A DNA stretch of 64,000 nucleotides from a virus (IMGVR_UViG_3300027881_000536:1-64000); one strand, 5' to 3'. Numbered from the stretch's first letter, positions 36,501 to 44,136 are shown. Numbers and translations are program-made. Notes: generated by a model not told the origin, from the letters alone.

Positions 36501-37709
36501 AAGCCCACCAAAGATAGAGTCAGGCATCTAAGGGCTCACTTTGAGTCTACTGAGAAGGTTAGTACTCCAGCACCAGTAAATACGAAGAGAGTTGATGGGC
36601 AGGGTCTCAAGAGAGCAGTCAAGGACCTCATGAAGGAACCTGATGTAAAGCAGGTCCTATTGAGAGATGCTGAGTCCACTTACATGCGTGGAGAAATGAG
36701 GCACCCAAAATGGGTATTACTTACGCCAGACCATCAAATTGATGTTTTAATTCTATCTTCCTCTGGGGTTGATAACCATCTGATTGGAGTTGGGCCATTG
36801 TATGAACAGGATGCTAAGGCAATTGGTAACAGGGCGGTTCGTTATGATGGGGATTATTACATGGATGTAGGTACAGTCTCGCGTTCAGGTTTGGAAGAGG
36901 GGATGTACATAACTGTGAAGACATCAGGTATTTCTCATTCGGCTAGAAGGAATTATTCAGTTTACCGATTAAATGCACCTCGTTATCTGAGAGAATCTGA
37001 GAGTGGAGCGACTGACAGTGTAGAGACTTTGGAGATACTGCGTCACAGGCAGGAAGGTAATGTACCTCACAAGGTTCGGATTAAGAAAGGGAGAATCCAC
37101 ATAGATGTACCTACAGGACATGTAGTCTATGAAACAGAAGTGTCTGGGAATGCATTTCTTTTGAAAGATGTAGATTCCCCAGATGATTATACTCTAAGAG
37201 TGACTCAAAGCCAAATGGAATATTGGTCACCGCTGGCTGCAGTTCTTTTGCGTTCTGAAAGAGAGGGAGAGAAGGAAGAGATAGAACCAGAGCCTGCGGC
37301 TAATCATGATAAGAAGCCAAAGAAGGTGCTACCGAAAAGAGATGAGTTGCTCAAAGACCCTGAAGTCGTCAAGACTGTAGTTCTAGCATTAGAGACAGTA
37401 GATGGTATGCTCAAAGAGAAGGTTACTTGGACTGGTCCTAAGGCTCTAGGTATTGATTATGGTACTCCCATAGAATCACCTCATGGGCCTACTGATATAA
37501 CTGAACCATATGATATGCCTGACCATGACCCTGCTGCTAGACAGTCTGAACCTAAGGCATGTTGGTGTGGTGCTGAAAAGGGAGAAGAATGTAAACAAGG
37601 CATGGGTCACGATATGGAAGATTGCCCCAAGGCTAGACCACCAGATAGTGATGAAAAGCCAGAACATCTCACCGTTTCTCAGGATTCTCGCGATGTTTCT
37701 TCCGTGTGA
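30522..37709 (+). CDS. Giant 2395-aa protein with inactive DNA-ligase-like domain
   Basis: The first ~1880 residues are not recognised: polar, mostly alpha, many His, Trp and Pro. From about residue 1900 (base 36231, FDLDDLEYLRGF) to about 2180 the order of elements follows the adenylation and OB domains of ATP-dependent DNA ligases: AGTRVIV where KxDGxR is expected, FLIDAIWDE for motif III, VDILECEDDDL for IIIa, KQVLLRDAESTYMRG for IV, WVLLTPDHQIDVLIL for V, then an OB-like GVG...DVGTVSRSGLEEGMYI. The nucleophilic Lys and the Glu of motif IV are missing, so it should not ligate. A C-terminal Cys cluster (CWCG...C...C, near 2346) may bind zinc. GTG start after GGTGAT. A weak tag-like string lies near residue 37. 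Confidence 0.82.
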   Translation: MREGPEDFLLSSKARYQNSQDEEDAAELFFAIRNMLNHGLDVIWDDTITKAMEDLEKPGETSKRSMEAAVTRTKTKPEAKPLPKVEPRTTEETKPLPPTPLEIQGPIRYVDRYRIAPWLFNQQKRTLPGGVTEDGTPEKGQDIAFMESLMIGGREATKPDSPVIPSRYFDIQSHMYYIDNYGNRVNFTMKDLDPSIWLEGPEGWGGDEKSVKEWEEDPLKWLRDHADENVPTQSGGNKGIKFRDYLRPLIGRPEYTGERRFEHGDNTTDFRSKKGRELIPHKSLNSLDPIQALHFFSDSPVLENSASKFHSEFLNPDSPHHVRSVEAAVKKKNDSLKEMMGVNWGQKGHETHHQDRRAINSQGEIAGDDVSPSYTFTRMYEDYYSDWLRRNGSRLRKDMSDKDKRILFSHWYDLEYDIGQGHDDYIAQRLLRTDKRMRKRYKRADVTLDPEFQHRRDDESSHHRVGLIPQLLGLQLASPEHRMYAIADLFSYLKQHEEGGHHPIDDPIEDRKQDAADNAGGLRVDELIDHMYSALGKNMTAIANNVMGHPLDPEGTHIPPYFDKHSRVKQSIIREGLELAHLSPLSPDFKKKRGNKSGYDTPEGGRTSQKSMAQIMKVLDLLDEVGVPKGWNIDNPDIMEEFDRVVLPYLDNKFKNSARDRFESWFHTDPKAKLRGRAREYQSAMAHDNWSLEARVEGETSEPHEITENHDMSPSWLWHHSLPKTGYNLYGPDIAEILYGVIPCLGEKVKNSEKILFDSMGTRPPHFDKEKSNEHPDNYDYAEWLKGIGNGPAPETWDNDPSIPFTEKGGMSGLAMEIDAYLRGGELGPIMGEVYKRFYGDLPLNPHKGDFVSRLLKGRLGEVYGEHEEATMAEDSPERARQIGMTEMKDVTGESAVGERSSGYGVRVAGPSEVTRRKEADIAGAPDTLPKSIVENYPLGRRPLNERILRMMLPIAGAKDTFFLREALQMGLREPALQLLEALRKKWGGAAVPKNEMEDRLLTMDEAVDRRTDELGQMVDRATILRGSSGGIVFPYHNRGLIMPADTLRMIELGQMYPGLVNQSNHDGYRDEGASRGSAILDQLGRSGVTENRGLTAAMLGLLCSALMGGGSAEPWSFEHRGNEKALVVDHPGQWGDEFMGNLANWIRKQPHPHIEGEEIGNQLGGWENEDWRHRVADKRFIYPVNKHMNDEGIEEYRLPFKKTGGKHGLQFKVPDLDVCSPYPEKALGDGLSFSHPFSIQNQLQDIVGSRGIYPSWTTPRDGEQHIQSMPKPWMVIPKESIINYNGQDYVVAEHPSVIKDEFSNYLSDYDKSQGNKQHKDLILGLRREAKNMAPKMEGGWEKSEKQRGWMMTMEMLTRAVGTGHQAAKAVLPFIMAHLASNHTPDIEQGNQSESQWKLDDFTEKYLRQHKGDTSEEAQRKYATLCHLYELAWNYADRHGPVKRGLFLEQLEKQGHNFTDEQKEGFLSPDLNVNSVQGHKEFVMPKHGMDTNHPFYEAFHEGIGQNVEGLNLLRAFTNKRYGDDERYEGLMDAIEDIMNQHFSWGSESVGQPGLAPEDWKTKSGQPMSFKLKKLFETSQQDHDKAMYQADHYEKGLDGGDDPLWYIPESDAPFSDEHPEHRTKNVERAKRGSRAQMSLNTKSILNTVGDEHDSDYSIEDHRTLNQFIVAMGPVIKDLVSELDKVNYLPEHASHQRFDENDPQDVMREYCRLLFLRGRINPKYQPRPWSYRSSGMKQIGDDSEPGVINLNRTRLSNLSSVHAHDSFHQSEVMPFTMDVENHIPDLHSRGSPTPPWDIGVGGEYQNNSQDPTRDQRLGHEEMQEGKRDTAIATPYRTVHSNILNSAFGQRLAITGDNSNIGASLQYTEDDEVRYSLDVLTDVDLLLKEEERDKGKPAPVKAMHRIFDLDDLEYLRGFSDDWVVTSWPAGTRVIVEKKGKKVKARDAEGKSVTLPNEIKTGVKDAHDKDFLIDAIWDEDRLCIVDILECEDDDLCNKPTKDRVRHLRAHFESTEKVSTPAPVNTKRVDGQGLKRAVKDLMKEPDVKQVLLRDAESTYMRGEMRHPKWVLLTPDHQIDVLILSSSGVDNHLIGVGPLYEQDAKAIGNRAVRYDGDYYMDVGTVSRSGLEEGMYITVKTSGISHSARRNYSVYRLNAPRYLRESESGATDSVETLEILRHRQEGNVPHKVRIKKGRIHIDVPTGHVVYETEVSGNAFLLKDVDSPDDYTLRVTQSQMEYWSPLAAVLLRSEREGEKEEIEPEPAANHDKKPKKVLPKRDELLKDPEVVKTVVLALETVDGMLKEKVTWTGPKALGIDYGTPIESPHGPTDITEPYDMPDHDPAARQSEPKACWCGAEKGEECKQGMGHDMEDCPKARPPDSDEKPEHLTVSQDSRDVSSV

Positions 37710-37741
37710 TTCAAATACCATAAGAACCCGTTGTTTGGGCA

Positions 37742-39130
37742 ATGCTGATGATGGAAGCACCGCTAGACAGCCCTATTCTCATCAAAGGTAGGACTGGAGA
37801 CCTAGTTGTTGCCGGCTATGCTTCAGTTGAAATGGTCGATAAACAAGGGGACCTGATAACTAAGGGCGCACTACGAGAAGCATTCAAGAAATTCATGGGT
37901 TCTCCAGGCTTTAGGAATGTGCAACTGGCTCATTCAAATATCCAAGTTGGTTCTGTCATTCCTGAGTATTCGGATAGTAGTGGGCGTGTCTGGAAGTCTG
38001 AAGTAGACGATACTGGTATGTTCGTAGTTATCCAACTCCGTGATGATATCGAAAAGGCTCGTGAGGTAGCCGCAGAAATCCGAAAGGGTAACCTCAAATC
38101 ATTTTCAATAGGTGGGCAGGCTTTCGAGCGTGTCAACAAGAGTAACTCCGAGAGAGGAGATTACCGAGAAATACGCAGGATGGAACTGCATGAAGTTACC
38201 ATCTGCGAGAAGGGCATCAATCCAGAGGCCCAATTCCGAATCCTGAAAGAGGATAAAATTGAAATAAATAAAGGTGAAAATATGACAGATGCAATGACAG
38301 AACTACAGGATGTCTTGGAAAGGTTATCCAAGAGGCTAGACGATGTTGACGAGGCTGAGTCTGCCCTGAAGGGCAAAGACGATGCTGAGAAAGGCAAAGA
38401 CGATGCTGAAAAGGAAGACAAAGAAAAGGCTGATGTAGCAAAGGACAATGAAGACAAAGAATCTTCTGAGAAGTCTGAGAAAACGGAAAAGATGGACGAT
38501 GTGATTACCACAGAGTATCTTGACTGGCTAGAATCGACTGTGAAGTCTGCTGGGTATGACCCATCGGCTGCTCGCGGTCACTTTGATAACACAGAGGGAG
38601 TCGAAAAGGCTTACCTCCAAGAGGGTGCTCATGGTTACGACCATCGTGGACAGGGTAGTATCGAAGGCGCTGGTGAGGATGACTCCGGTAAGCGACCCAA
38701 GATGAATATGGGTGCAGGACCGAGTGGTAACAAAACCGTCATCAAGACAGATGAGTTCATCCATCCGGAAATGGTTTCCTCTGCACAAGTAGAGGAAGCA
38801 TATCAGGTCTACAAGGCCGCTGCTCTTGAGCAGCAGTTCAAGTCTGACCTAGGCAACAACTTCTCAATAAGATTACAAAAAGAAATACAGAATAGTCAGA
38901 ATGAGACCGAGAGGTCATCATTCGATGCGCGTGGGCCTCTACAAGACCTACAGAAAGCAGTTCTCGCTCTAAGCGGTAGGATTGAGGATGTTTCCACCAC
39001 ACCTGGTGAAGATTTCCAGAAATCTGCAGATGCTTCGAGAGTAACTATTCCTGAGACAACCGAGATGGCTGCCTTGTCGTGGGACGATGTCCACCGACTA
39101 GCACACTCGGCTCTAAGGGGTGATAACTGA
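37742..39130 (+). CDS. Prohead protease fused to scaffold
   Basis: A 462-aa protein. Residues 1-170 are an HK97-type prohead protease that matures the capsid and clears scaffold. Likely catalytic residues are His64 (QLAHS) and Ser122 (KSFSIGG), with Glu148/Glu151 in ELHE nearby. Residues 181-462 are charged and helical, with a GKDDAEK repeat pair and a Lys/Glu-rich region, as expected for a scaffold or delta domain. An internal start can make the scaffold alone. The next gene is the capsid protein, with a one-base overlap. The start is uncertain between ATG 37742, 37748 and 37751, as no strong ribosome site precedes them. Confidence 0.9.
   Translation: MLMMEAPLDSPILIKGRTGDLVVAGYASVEMVDKQGDLITKGALREAFKKFMGSPGFRNVQLAHSNIQVGSVIPEYSDSSGRVWKSEVDDTGMFVVIQLRDDIEKAREVAAEIRKGNLKSFSIGGQAFERVNKSNSERGDYREIRRMELHEVTICEKGINPEAQFRILKEDKIEINKGENMTDAMTELQDVLERLSKRLDDVDEAESALKGKDDAEKGKDDAEKEDKEKADVAKDNEDKESSEKSEKTEKMDDVITTEYLDWLESTVKSAGYDPSAARGHFDNTEGVEKAYLQEGAHGYDHRGQGSIEGAGEDDSGKRPKMNMGAGPSGNKTVIKTDEFIHPEMVSSAQVEEAYQVYKAAALEQQFKSDLGNNFSIRLQKEIQNSQNETERSSFDARGPLQDLQKAVLALSGRIEDVSTTPGEDFQKSADASRVTIPETTEMAALSWDDVHRLAHSALRGDN
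38282..39130 (+). CDS. Nested scaffold protein from internal start
   Basis: In frame with the protease gene, ATG 38282 (Met181) follows AAAGGTGAAAAT, a ribosome site as good as those of the separate genes here. It would give a 282-aa protein beginning MTDAMTELQDVLERL, exactly the helical scaffold part without the protease. Lambda C/Nu3 is the known precedent for nested protease and scaffold. The site is seen in the sequence; its use is inferred. Confidence 0.6.
   Translation: MTDAMTELQDVLERLSKRLDDVDEAESALKGKDDAEKGKDDAEKEDKEKADVAKDNEDKESSEKSEKTEKMDDVITTEYLDWLESTVKSAGYDPSAARGHFDNTEGVEKAYLQEGAHGYDHRGQGSIEGAGEDDSGKRPKMNMGAGPSGNKTVIKTDEFIHPEMVSSAQVEEAYQVYKAAALEQQFKSDLGNNFSIRLQKEIQNSQNETERSSFDARGPLQDLQKAVLALSGRIEDVSTTPGEDFQKSADASRVTIPETTEMAALSWDDVHRLAHSALRGDN
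38372..38413 (+). repeat. 21-base tandem repeat in scaffold gene
   Basis: Two adjacent 21-base units, each encoding GKDDAEK, differ at two third-codon-position-like sites near the unit end. Probably slippage within the charged scaffold helix. Confidence 0.7.
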
Positions 39131-40275
39131 TGGCGCGTAATTATGTAAGGACAATACAGGACATGGAGCGATACTACTACGGTGGTACCGCATTGACCGG
39201 GTACACCTACAGCAGTGGAGATATACTCAAGGCGGATGCACCGCTTCTGAGCACCACGGCTGGTACCTACCAGGCAATCTATGGCAGGAAGGTTTGGTCG
39301 CAGTTGAATCAAGAGTTCAACGCGTTCAGCATCCTACCAAAGAAGCCGTGGGAGCGAAGTGGATGGCGCATCATAACTGCCAAGCCTTCGTTCGATGTTG
39401 GTGGAGGTCTGGCTGAGAACGCCACACTGCCCGACACCACGAAGCCTGACTTCCTGCATGTGGCTGCAAAGCCCAAGACCATTGGCCACTCGTTCGACCT
39501 GAGCGAAGTGTCCATGTTCCTTTCCGATAAGGATGATGGTCTCGGAGATGTGCGCCAAGTGCTCAAGGAAGAGATGGGGAAGCACCACGCTGACCACATC
39601 AACAGGATGCTATTGGTAGATGTCGAGACCCCAGCGGGTAACGACTTCGAGTCACTGGACCGACTAACCTCGGACCCAGACTCGATGACAACTGGTACAG
39701 GCCATGTGAGTGCTACTACAGACCACGACCTATACTCTATCACACGCGATGGGAGTTCCGACTTCCACAGTGCTGAGGTAGATGTGTCGGCTGCGGCTAA
39801 CACTAACAGGAACCTAAGCCTGAATCAACTGGACGGATTGTTCCAGCAGATTTGGGTTCGAGGTGGTAACCCCAAGGTCATGCTGACTGGGTACGATACC
39901 CTGATGCGTGTGCAACAACTACTGCAGAGCCAGCAGAGATTCATGGAATCGAAGAGGGTCACCCCCACCTACAACGGTGTGAAGGGTGTGCCTGGTATCG
40001 AGGCCGGATTCATTGTGGCTACCTACAACGGCGTGCCGCTGATTCCGTCCAAGGATGTAGTAACTGACACGAGTGGAATCTCGAGGATTTACTACTTTGA
40101 TACGGACTACTTGTGGTTCCAGACTGCTATACCGACCCAATATTTCGAGTCGGGTATCGAAACCGGCGACCCGTTCGCCATCAACAGACTAGGCCAAGAG
40201 GGGCTCTACCGAACCATGGGTGAGGTATGGGACTCTTTCTTCGGCGCAGGAGGTTCTATCCGTGACCTTAAGTGA
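39130..40275 (+). CDS. Major capsid protein (HK97 fold)
   Basis: A 381-aa protein that forms the icosahedral shell. It sits directly after the protease/scaffold. It shows an N-arm-like start, a central P-domain helix (VRQVLKEEMGKHHADHINRM), an A-domain-like region with QIWVRGGNPKVMLTG, and the late IYYFDTDYLWF beta strands. There is no long N-terminal delta domain, which agrees with a separate scaffold. The codons are visibly richer in C- and G-ending forms than neighbouring genes, as expected of the most abundant protein. Start ATG 39130 overlaps the protease stop. Confidence 0.9.
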   Translation: MARNYVRTIQDMERYYYGGTALTGYTYSSGDILKADAPLLSTTAGTYQAIYGRKVWSQLNQEFNAFSILPKKPWERSGWRIITAKPSFDVGGGLAENATLPDTTKPDFLHVAAKPKTIGHSFDLSEVSMFLSDKDDGLGDVRQVLKEEMGKHHADHINRMLLVDVETPAGNDFESLDRLTSDPDSMTTGTGHVSATTDHDLYSITRDGSSDFHSAEVDVSAAANTNRNLSLNQLDGLFQQIWVRGGNPKVMLTGYDTLMRVQQLLQSQQRFMESKRVTPTYNGVKGVPGIEAGFIVATYNGVPLIPSKDVVTDTSGISRIYYFDTDYLWFQTAIPTQYFESGIETGDPFAINRLGQEGLYRTMGEVWDSFFGAGGSIRDLK

Positions 40276-40307
40276 GGTTTATGGAGAGATAACAGAGGTG
40301 ATATGAT

Positions 40308-40721
40308 ATGGCAGTAACATTTACGAGAAGCACAGGAAGCGGCGGAGTAATGACCGTCGACTTGGAACTAGACCTATATGCAGGGGCTTTGGGCTCCGAT
40401 ACAAGGTGGCTGGACGGCGCAGCAGGGGCAGCAGACGCATACCCCGGTAGTCTGACAGGCTTTACAGCAGCAAACGATGATACAACAAATACGGCAGGAC
40501 GAGGACTGAAACTAGTTGTGGGTACTTGCACTTTGGTGCAGGACAACAACGCCTTCACAGTTGGTGGAGATGGTGACACAGTTCACGCAATAGTGGTTGG
40601 CGGCTCAGGAGTCGCAGCGACATCTTGCTCAGTAGACGCAGGGCTTGGAACAGGGATAATCACCTTCGCTTGCGAAGGAACCCTTTCTGGAAGCACCGGG
40701 TTTATGGCGATAGTATCTTGA
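40308..40721 (+). CDS. Small beta-rich head protein, possible decoration protein
   Basis: A 137-aa, Gly/Ala/Thr-rich, all-beta-like protein with a perfect ribosome site (AGAGGTGAT). It follows the capsid gene and shares its G+C-rich codon use, which suggests high expression. A capsid decoration or cement protein is the natural reading from position and composition. A shorter, similar protein follows at 41078. Confidence 0.65.
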   Translation: MAVTFTRSTGSGGVMTVDLELDLYAGALGSDTRWLDGAAGAADAYPGSLTGFTAANDDTTNTAGRGLKLVVGTCTLVQDNNAFTVGGDGDTVHAIVVGGSGVAATSCSVDAGLGTGIITFACEGTLSGSTGFMAIVS

Positions 40722-40736
40722 TTGAGGTGACCCAGC

Positions 40737-41075
40737 ATGCCAACACTACTTTGGAGAGGCCCTAAGCGGGCTGTCCGTACTAAGTACGGGTACTATGACA
40801 GGCACACACCAGTGGCTGTTACCCAAGTATGGTTGGATGAGCGACGCGGAGCATTTTCAGGTGACCATTGGCAAATTGAAGATGACTACCCCGGCGTTCT
40901 CTTTGCAGAGAATACTGATGACGGCCTACCAGACAACGACTGGTTGAAGGCTGACATCAAAATCTGGCTAGAGAACAATGGGGTGGAAGTCTCGTCTATT
41001 CGGACAACGAAGGCGACAATGTTGACAATGGTAACTGAAGTCTTGGCGGACGGGGTTACTACCGAGGAGGAATAA
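40737..41075 (+). CDS. Small head protein, unknown
   Basis: A 112-aa protein with a basic N terminus, an aromatic-rich middle, and a C-terminal segment (KADIKIWLENNGVEVSS) typical of short folded helical modules with an N-x-G turn, resembling LEM/HeH-like folds in phage head genes. Start ATG 40737 follows GAGGTGA. Probably a head accessory protein. Confidence 0.65.
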   Translation: MPTLLWRGPKRAVRTKYGYYDRHTPVAVTQVWLDERRGAFSGDHWQIEDDYPGVLFAENTDDGLPDNDWLKADIKIWLENNGVEVSSIRTTKATMLTMVTEVLADGVTTEEE

Positions 41076-41077
41076 TT

Positions 41078-41344
41078 ATGGCATTTAGTTTTACAATAGA
41101 CCAAAGACCCAGTACAATGGGAAACCTACTAATGGTATTCGGCACATTTACCAACACTAGCAGCACTACGGGGGGCGACATTGATTTGTCATCCCTCTTG
41201 AATGAGATAGTTTCAGCAGGTGCTAACGGCGACGGTGCGGGTGCTACTGACACAGAGATTGACGGGACTGCTGCGGCAACCCTGACTCTTGTGGTAGCAG
41301 GCGGCCTCGACGGAAAGTGGTGGGCAATGGGACGCCGTGGCTGA
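41078..41344 (+). CDS. Small beta-rich head protein
   Basis: An 88-aa protein (start MAFSFTID) resembling in composition and plan the 40308 product (start MAVTFTRS), with alternating Gly/Ala/Thr strands. It may be a shortened paralogue or a second decoration component. It lies two bases after the previous stop. Confidence 0.62.
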   Translation: MAFSFTIDQRPSTMGNLLMVFGTFTNTSSTTGGDIDLSSLLNEIVSAGANGDGAGATDTEIDGTAAATLTLVVAGGLDGKWWAMGRRG

Positions 41345-41360
41345 TTGGGGGTAAGACCCC

Positions 41361-41534
41361 ATGACAGATACTAAGATATACGAGTTCAAGCCTTCCGAGG
41401 CAATAGAACTTGGCGCTTCTGTGGCCGGTGGCATACAGAAGGTCTTGGATGACTACACAAACGGTAAGACAGTAGAAGGGATTACCAGTTATTTAATGCT
41501 GGGAAACCTATATGTCGTGGTTGTCACCGCTTAA
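41361..41534 (+). CDS. Small 57-aa protein
   Basis: ATG 41361 to TAA 41532-41534. The product begins MTDTKIYEFKPSEAIEL and ends with a hydrophobic strand (LYVVVVTA). It fills a gap between two head genes in the same orientation, with GGGGGT about 8 bases before the start. Codon use is like its neighbours. Function unknown. Confidence 0.6.
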   Translation: MTDTKIYEFKPSEAIELGASVAGGIQKVLDDYTNGKTVEGITSYLMLGNLYVVVVTA

Positions 41535-41544
41535 GGTGACGACT

Positions 41545-41817
41545 ATGGATGCTGAAGACCTTCGACGCTTGTCCAAACAAGGGTGGAACTACGCAACCGG
41601 CGAGAGCGTTCGTACAGAAGCAGGGTCTGACGAGCGCCTCGCTGGCCAAATTGGTGAGCAAAATCTGCGCTCACGAAACATACGAGATGTCATAGACATC
41701 GGCAGTGGTACCCGCTGTAAGCACTGCGGCATGCTCCATTTCTGTTACTTGGAGCGCTGCGGTGCTTGCAGCAAGCCAATGGAGTATAATCTAGGAAAGG
41801 TGGATGTGAAGGTATGA
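41545..41817 (+). CDS. Zinc-ribbon protein, 90 aa
   Basis: Start ATG 41545 follows AAGGTGACGACT and avoids the 23-base overlap that ATG 41512 would make with the previous gene. The C-terminal half has CKHC...C...CGAC (about residues 58-80), a four-Cys zinc ribbon. The N-terminal half is polar. It overlaps the next gene by 4 bases; the next product also begins with a zinc site. Confidence 0.68.
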   Translation: MDAEDLRRLSKQGWNYATGESVRTEAGSDERLAGQIGEQNLRSRNIRDVIDIGSGTRCKHCGMLHFCYLERCGACSKPMEYNLGKVDVKV

Positions 41818-42521
41818 AATGTGATGTCCATTGGTGCAATGCTCTGAGTACCGGAAATTCCAGGTGGTGTGCAGTACACCAAGATGAGTATGAGCAGCAA
41901 GGTCCTGATTTGCAAAGGGCAGAAGGCCCATACCCACTGGATATATCTTTCGCAATATTGAAGCAAGGGTGGGGTGCAGCCATAACAGGGGGCTTGAGTC
42001 CGCTATATGATAAGGCGAAGCAATTCGGTGAGCGAATGGATAATGCAGCAATGGGAATGGTTCCGTCAAGCCAAGTAAGAGAAGGTGACCCGACTTATAC
42101 TGGTGGTACCAAGCAAGGTTGGGGTGATTCCATAATGGAAGTAGGGAATGAAATTCAGGATACTGCTCGAGAGGCTTTTGTGGACCCAGTGCAACAAGCG
42201 ATTGGGGAACCGGGTAACCCACTTGCTGAAGAGGGTATGGTAGATGCTGGTACAGGTTTACGAGGGAAACTAGGAAGATTCAGAGAGAAGGTAGGGCATA
42301 AGTTACTTGGTGAGAAGGACACGAGTAGAAAAACTGGAATACTCAAACCGTTGTGGTCTGCGAATGTAGTTACAGACGACAAGACTAAACAGAAGTACAA
42401 GCAATCCCCATATGCCCCTCGATTTGCGCGTAGAGAACAACTTACTGTTGCTGAGCAAAACAATCCAGGGTCAGTAGACCCGCAGAAAATCAGAGATTAT
42501 GAAAAGACGAGGATGATATGA
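41814..42521 (+). CDS. AW-LK-like tagged protein with N-terminal zinc site
   Basis: A 235-aa protein. Residues 3-22 hold a Cys/His cluster (CDVHWC...WCAVH). A tag variant follows at about residues 39-49 (YPLDISFAILK), with Phe for Trp. The rest is polar and basic, without a known fold. Zinc site followed by the tag repeats the arrangement at 4966. It sits among head-completion genes, which ties the tag to virion assembly. Confidence 0.72.
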   Translation: MKCDVHWCNALSTGNSRWCAVHQDEYEQQGPDLQRAEGPYPLDISFAILKQGWGAAITGGLSPLYDKAKQFGERMDNAAMGMVPSSQVREGDPTYTGGTKQGWGDSIMEVGNEIQDTAREAFVDPVQQAIGEPGNPLAEEGMVDAGTGLRGKLGRFREKVGHKLLGEKDTSRKTGILKPLWSANVVTDDKTKQKYKQSPYAPRFARREQLTVAEQNNPGSVDPQKIRDYEKTRMI

Positions 42522-42522
42522 T

Positions 42523-44136
42523 ATGCCAATAGTATTCCAGACAGGTGAACGCGAGCCTAGACCTCTGTTCCCTAATGACCTAGTTTATTCCAGTGCTCAG
42601 AAGGTAGCAGACATTCTACAGATTCCACTCCCTGACCCAGTATATCTCACAGCGGATTCTAACACCAGCGCTACTTCTGCCAAGATAGTCCCTGCTGACC
42701 AACGCATAGTTGGGTTTGAGGTTGGAGATAGTGTAGAGATAGCGAGTGATGTTGAGATGGGAGAGACTGTAGTCCTAACTAGTGTTGCTCGAGACGGTAC
42801 TGATGTGGTACTATCATGGAGTGGTGGAGTCACAGGGGACTACGATACTGCTGACAATGCTACTATTCAGAATCTACAGTCATTCACTAACGGTAAGCGG
42901 AGGGGGGTAACCCGTTCTGCCGTAGAGACTATGATTCTACGCATGCAAGACAAGATAGATAACCTCTGTAACAATTCATGGAGGCCAATGCTGCAAACAG
43001 CAGAGTATCTCAATTTCGACACATACAAACCCTACAGGAGAAGGTACTATACTGACTATGTAGGTACAGTTCCACTCATGTTCCGCAATGTCCAACAGAT
43101 ACTGAGACTGGAAATATGGCAGGGACAGGAGTACAGAGAAGTAGGTTCTGCAGAGGCTCGACTCAAGATACTCGATAATTCCCTACTTACCACTGACGAC
43201 TATGTGTTTCTTTGTCCTGGGAGTGGTGGAGTAGCCTCTTTACGGGTTGGTAGTACATCCAGTACATGGAGTAATGCATTCGATGTAACTACTACTGCAC
43301 AGGAACTCTCAGACCTCATTAACAAGGACCTAAGGAAGGGTAAATCGGGTGCAGCATTCTCACCTTCATTCACACTCCAGACAGCCAATACTGCTACTGG
43401 GGTAGAGACAGCCAATGTCCATCATGAGTTCATGACTTCTGCTAACGCTGATTATGGCACAGGGCAAATCAAACTGACCAGTATGCATCGTGGTGAAGGT
43501 GGAGAGAACTCTACTGTGGCTATTACTAATCACACTGGTATGAGCATCACTGGTCTGACAGACACCGTCCTCACAGTGACTGGTGTATCAGGTAGTTCTG
43601 GTAGTGCTACAATCACACTAGCCGATACTTCTGCCTTGGTGCCCTATGGTATTATCTGCATTGGTACGGGCACTGCTGTCAAATGCGCCTATTATACAGC
43701 AAAGACTGCCACTACACTCACAGGAGTGACTGACTTGGCTAGCAGTGGCCTTGTTGCGGCACTGTCGAATGGGACTGATATCACACAGTATGCACTCAAG
43801 ATAGACTATTTCGGTAGCACCACAGGAGATGAGGCTAGGCTTCGTGACTGGTGGTGTGACTATGACCTAGGTATCATCTACTTCAACAACACTTACCCCT
43901 ACTTCCAATGGAACTCAGTGAAGGCTACCTATGTCTATGGTGAGCGATATGTTGAAAAAGCAATAGAGGATATTTGTACCAAGATGGTAGCCATGGACCT
44001 GCTCTTGTCTGATGACCGTAGCGTCCTAATGCCTGAAGGGACTCAGAACATAGACTTAGGTTCCAAGTACCAGTTGTTCAAGCAACAGGTTGCTGAGACA
44101 CTACCTCGTTACATGGAGGTGATTAACATTGACTGA
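42523..44136 (+). CDS. Head-tail connector/adaptor-like protein
   Basis: A 537-aa protein. Residues 120-190 and 470-537 contain helical parts like the gp6-type adaptor (VEKAIEDICTKMVAMDLL near the C terminus). They are split by a large Ser/Thr/Gly-rich beta region (about 200-430) that looks like an inserted Ig-like or surface domain. Position between the capsid and tail genes supports an adaptor ring on the portal. Start ATG 42523 follows GATGATATG; the stop overlaps the next start. Confidence 0.62.
   Translation: MPIVFQTGEREPRPLFPNDLVYSSAQKVADILQIPLPDPVYLTADSNTSATSAKIVPADQRIVGFEVGDSVEIASDVEMGETVVLTSVARDGTDVVLSWSGGVTGDYDTADNATIQNLQSFTNGKRRGVTRSAVETMILRMQDKIDNLCNNSWRPMLQTAEYLNFDTYKPYRRRYYTDYVGTVPLMFRNVQQILRLEIWQGQEYREVGSAEARLKILDNSLLTTDDYVFLCPGSGGVASLRVGSTSSTWSNAFDVTTTAQELSDLINKDLRKGKSGAAFSPSFTLQTANTATGVETANVHHEFMTSANADYGTGQIKLTSMHRGEGGENSTVAITNHTGMSITGLTDTVLTVTGVSGSSGSATITLADTSALVPYGIICIGTGTAVKCAYYTAKTATTLTGVTDLASSGLVAALSNGTDITQYALKIDYFGSTTGDEARLRDWWCDYDLGIIYFNNTYPYFQWNSVKATYVYGERYVEKAIEDICTKMVAMDLLLSDDRSVLMPEGTQNIDLGSKYQLFKQQVAETLPRYMEVINID

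Noticed and set aside
39309-39803. 164-codon minus-strand frame opposite the capsid gene
   Set aside because: It overlaps the major capsid protein, and its length reflects the capsid gene's codon bias.
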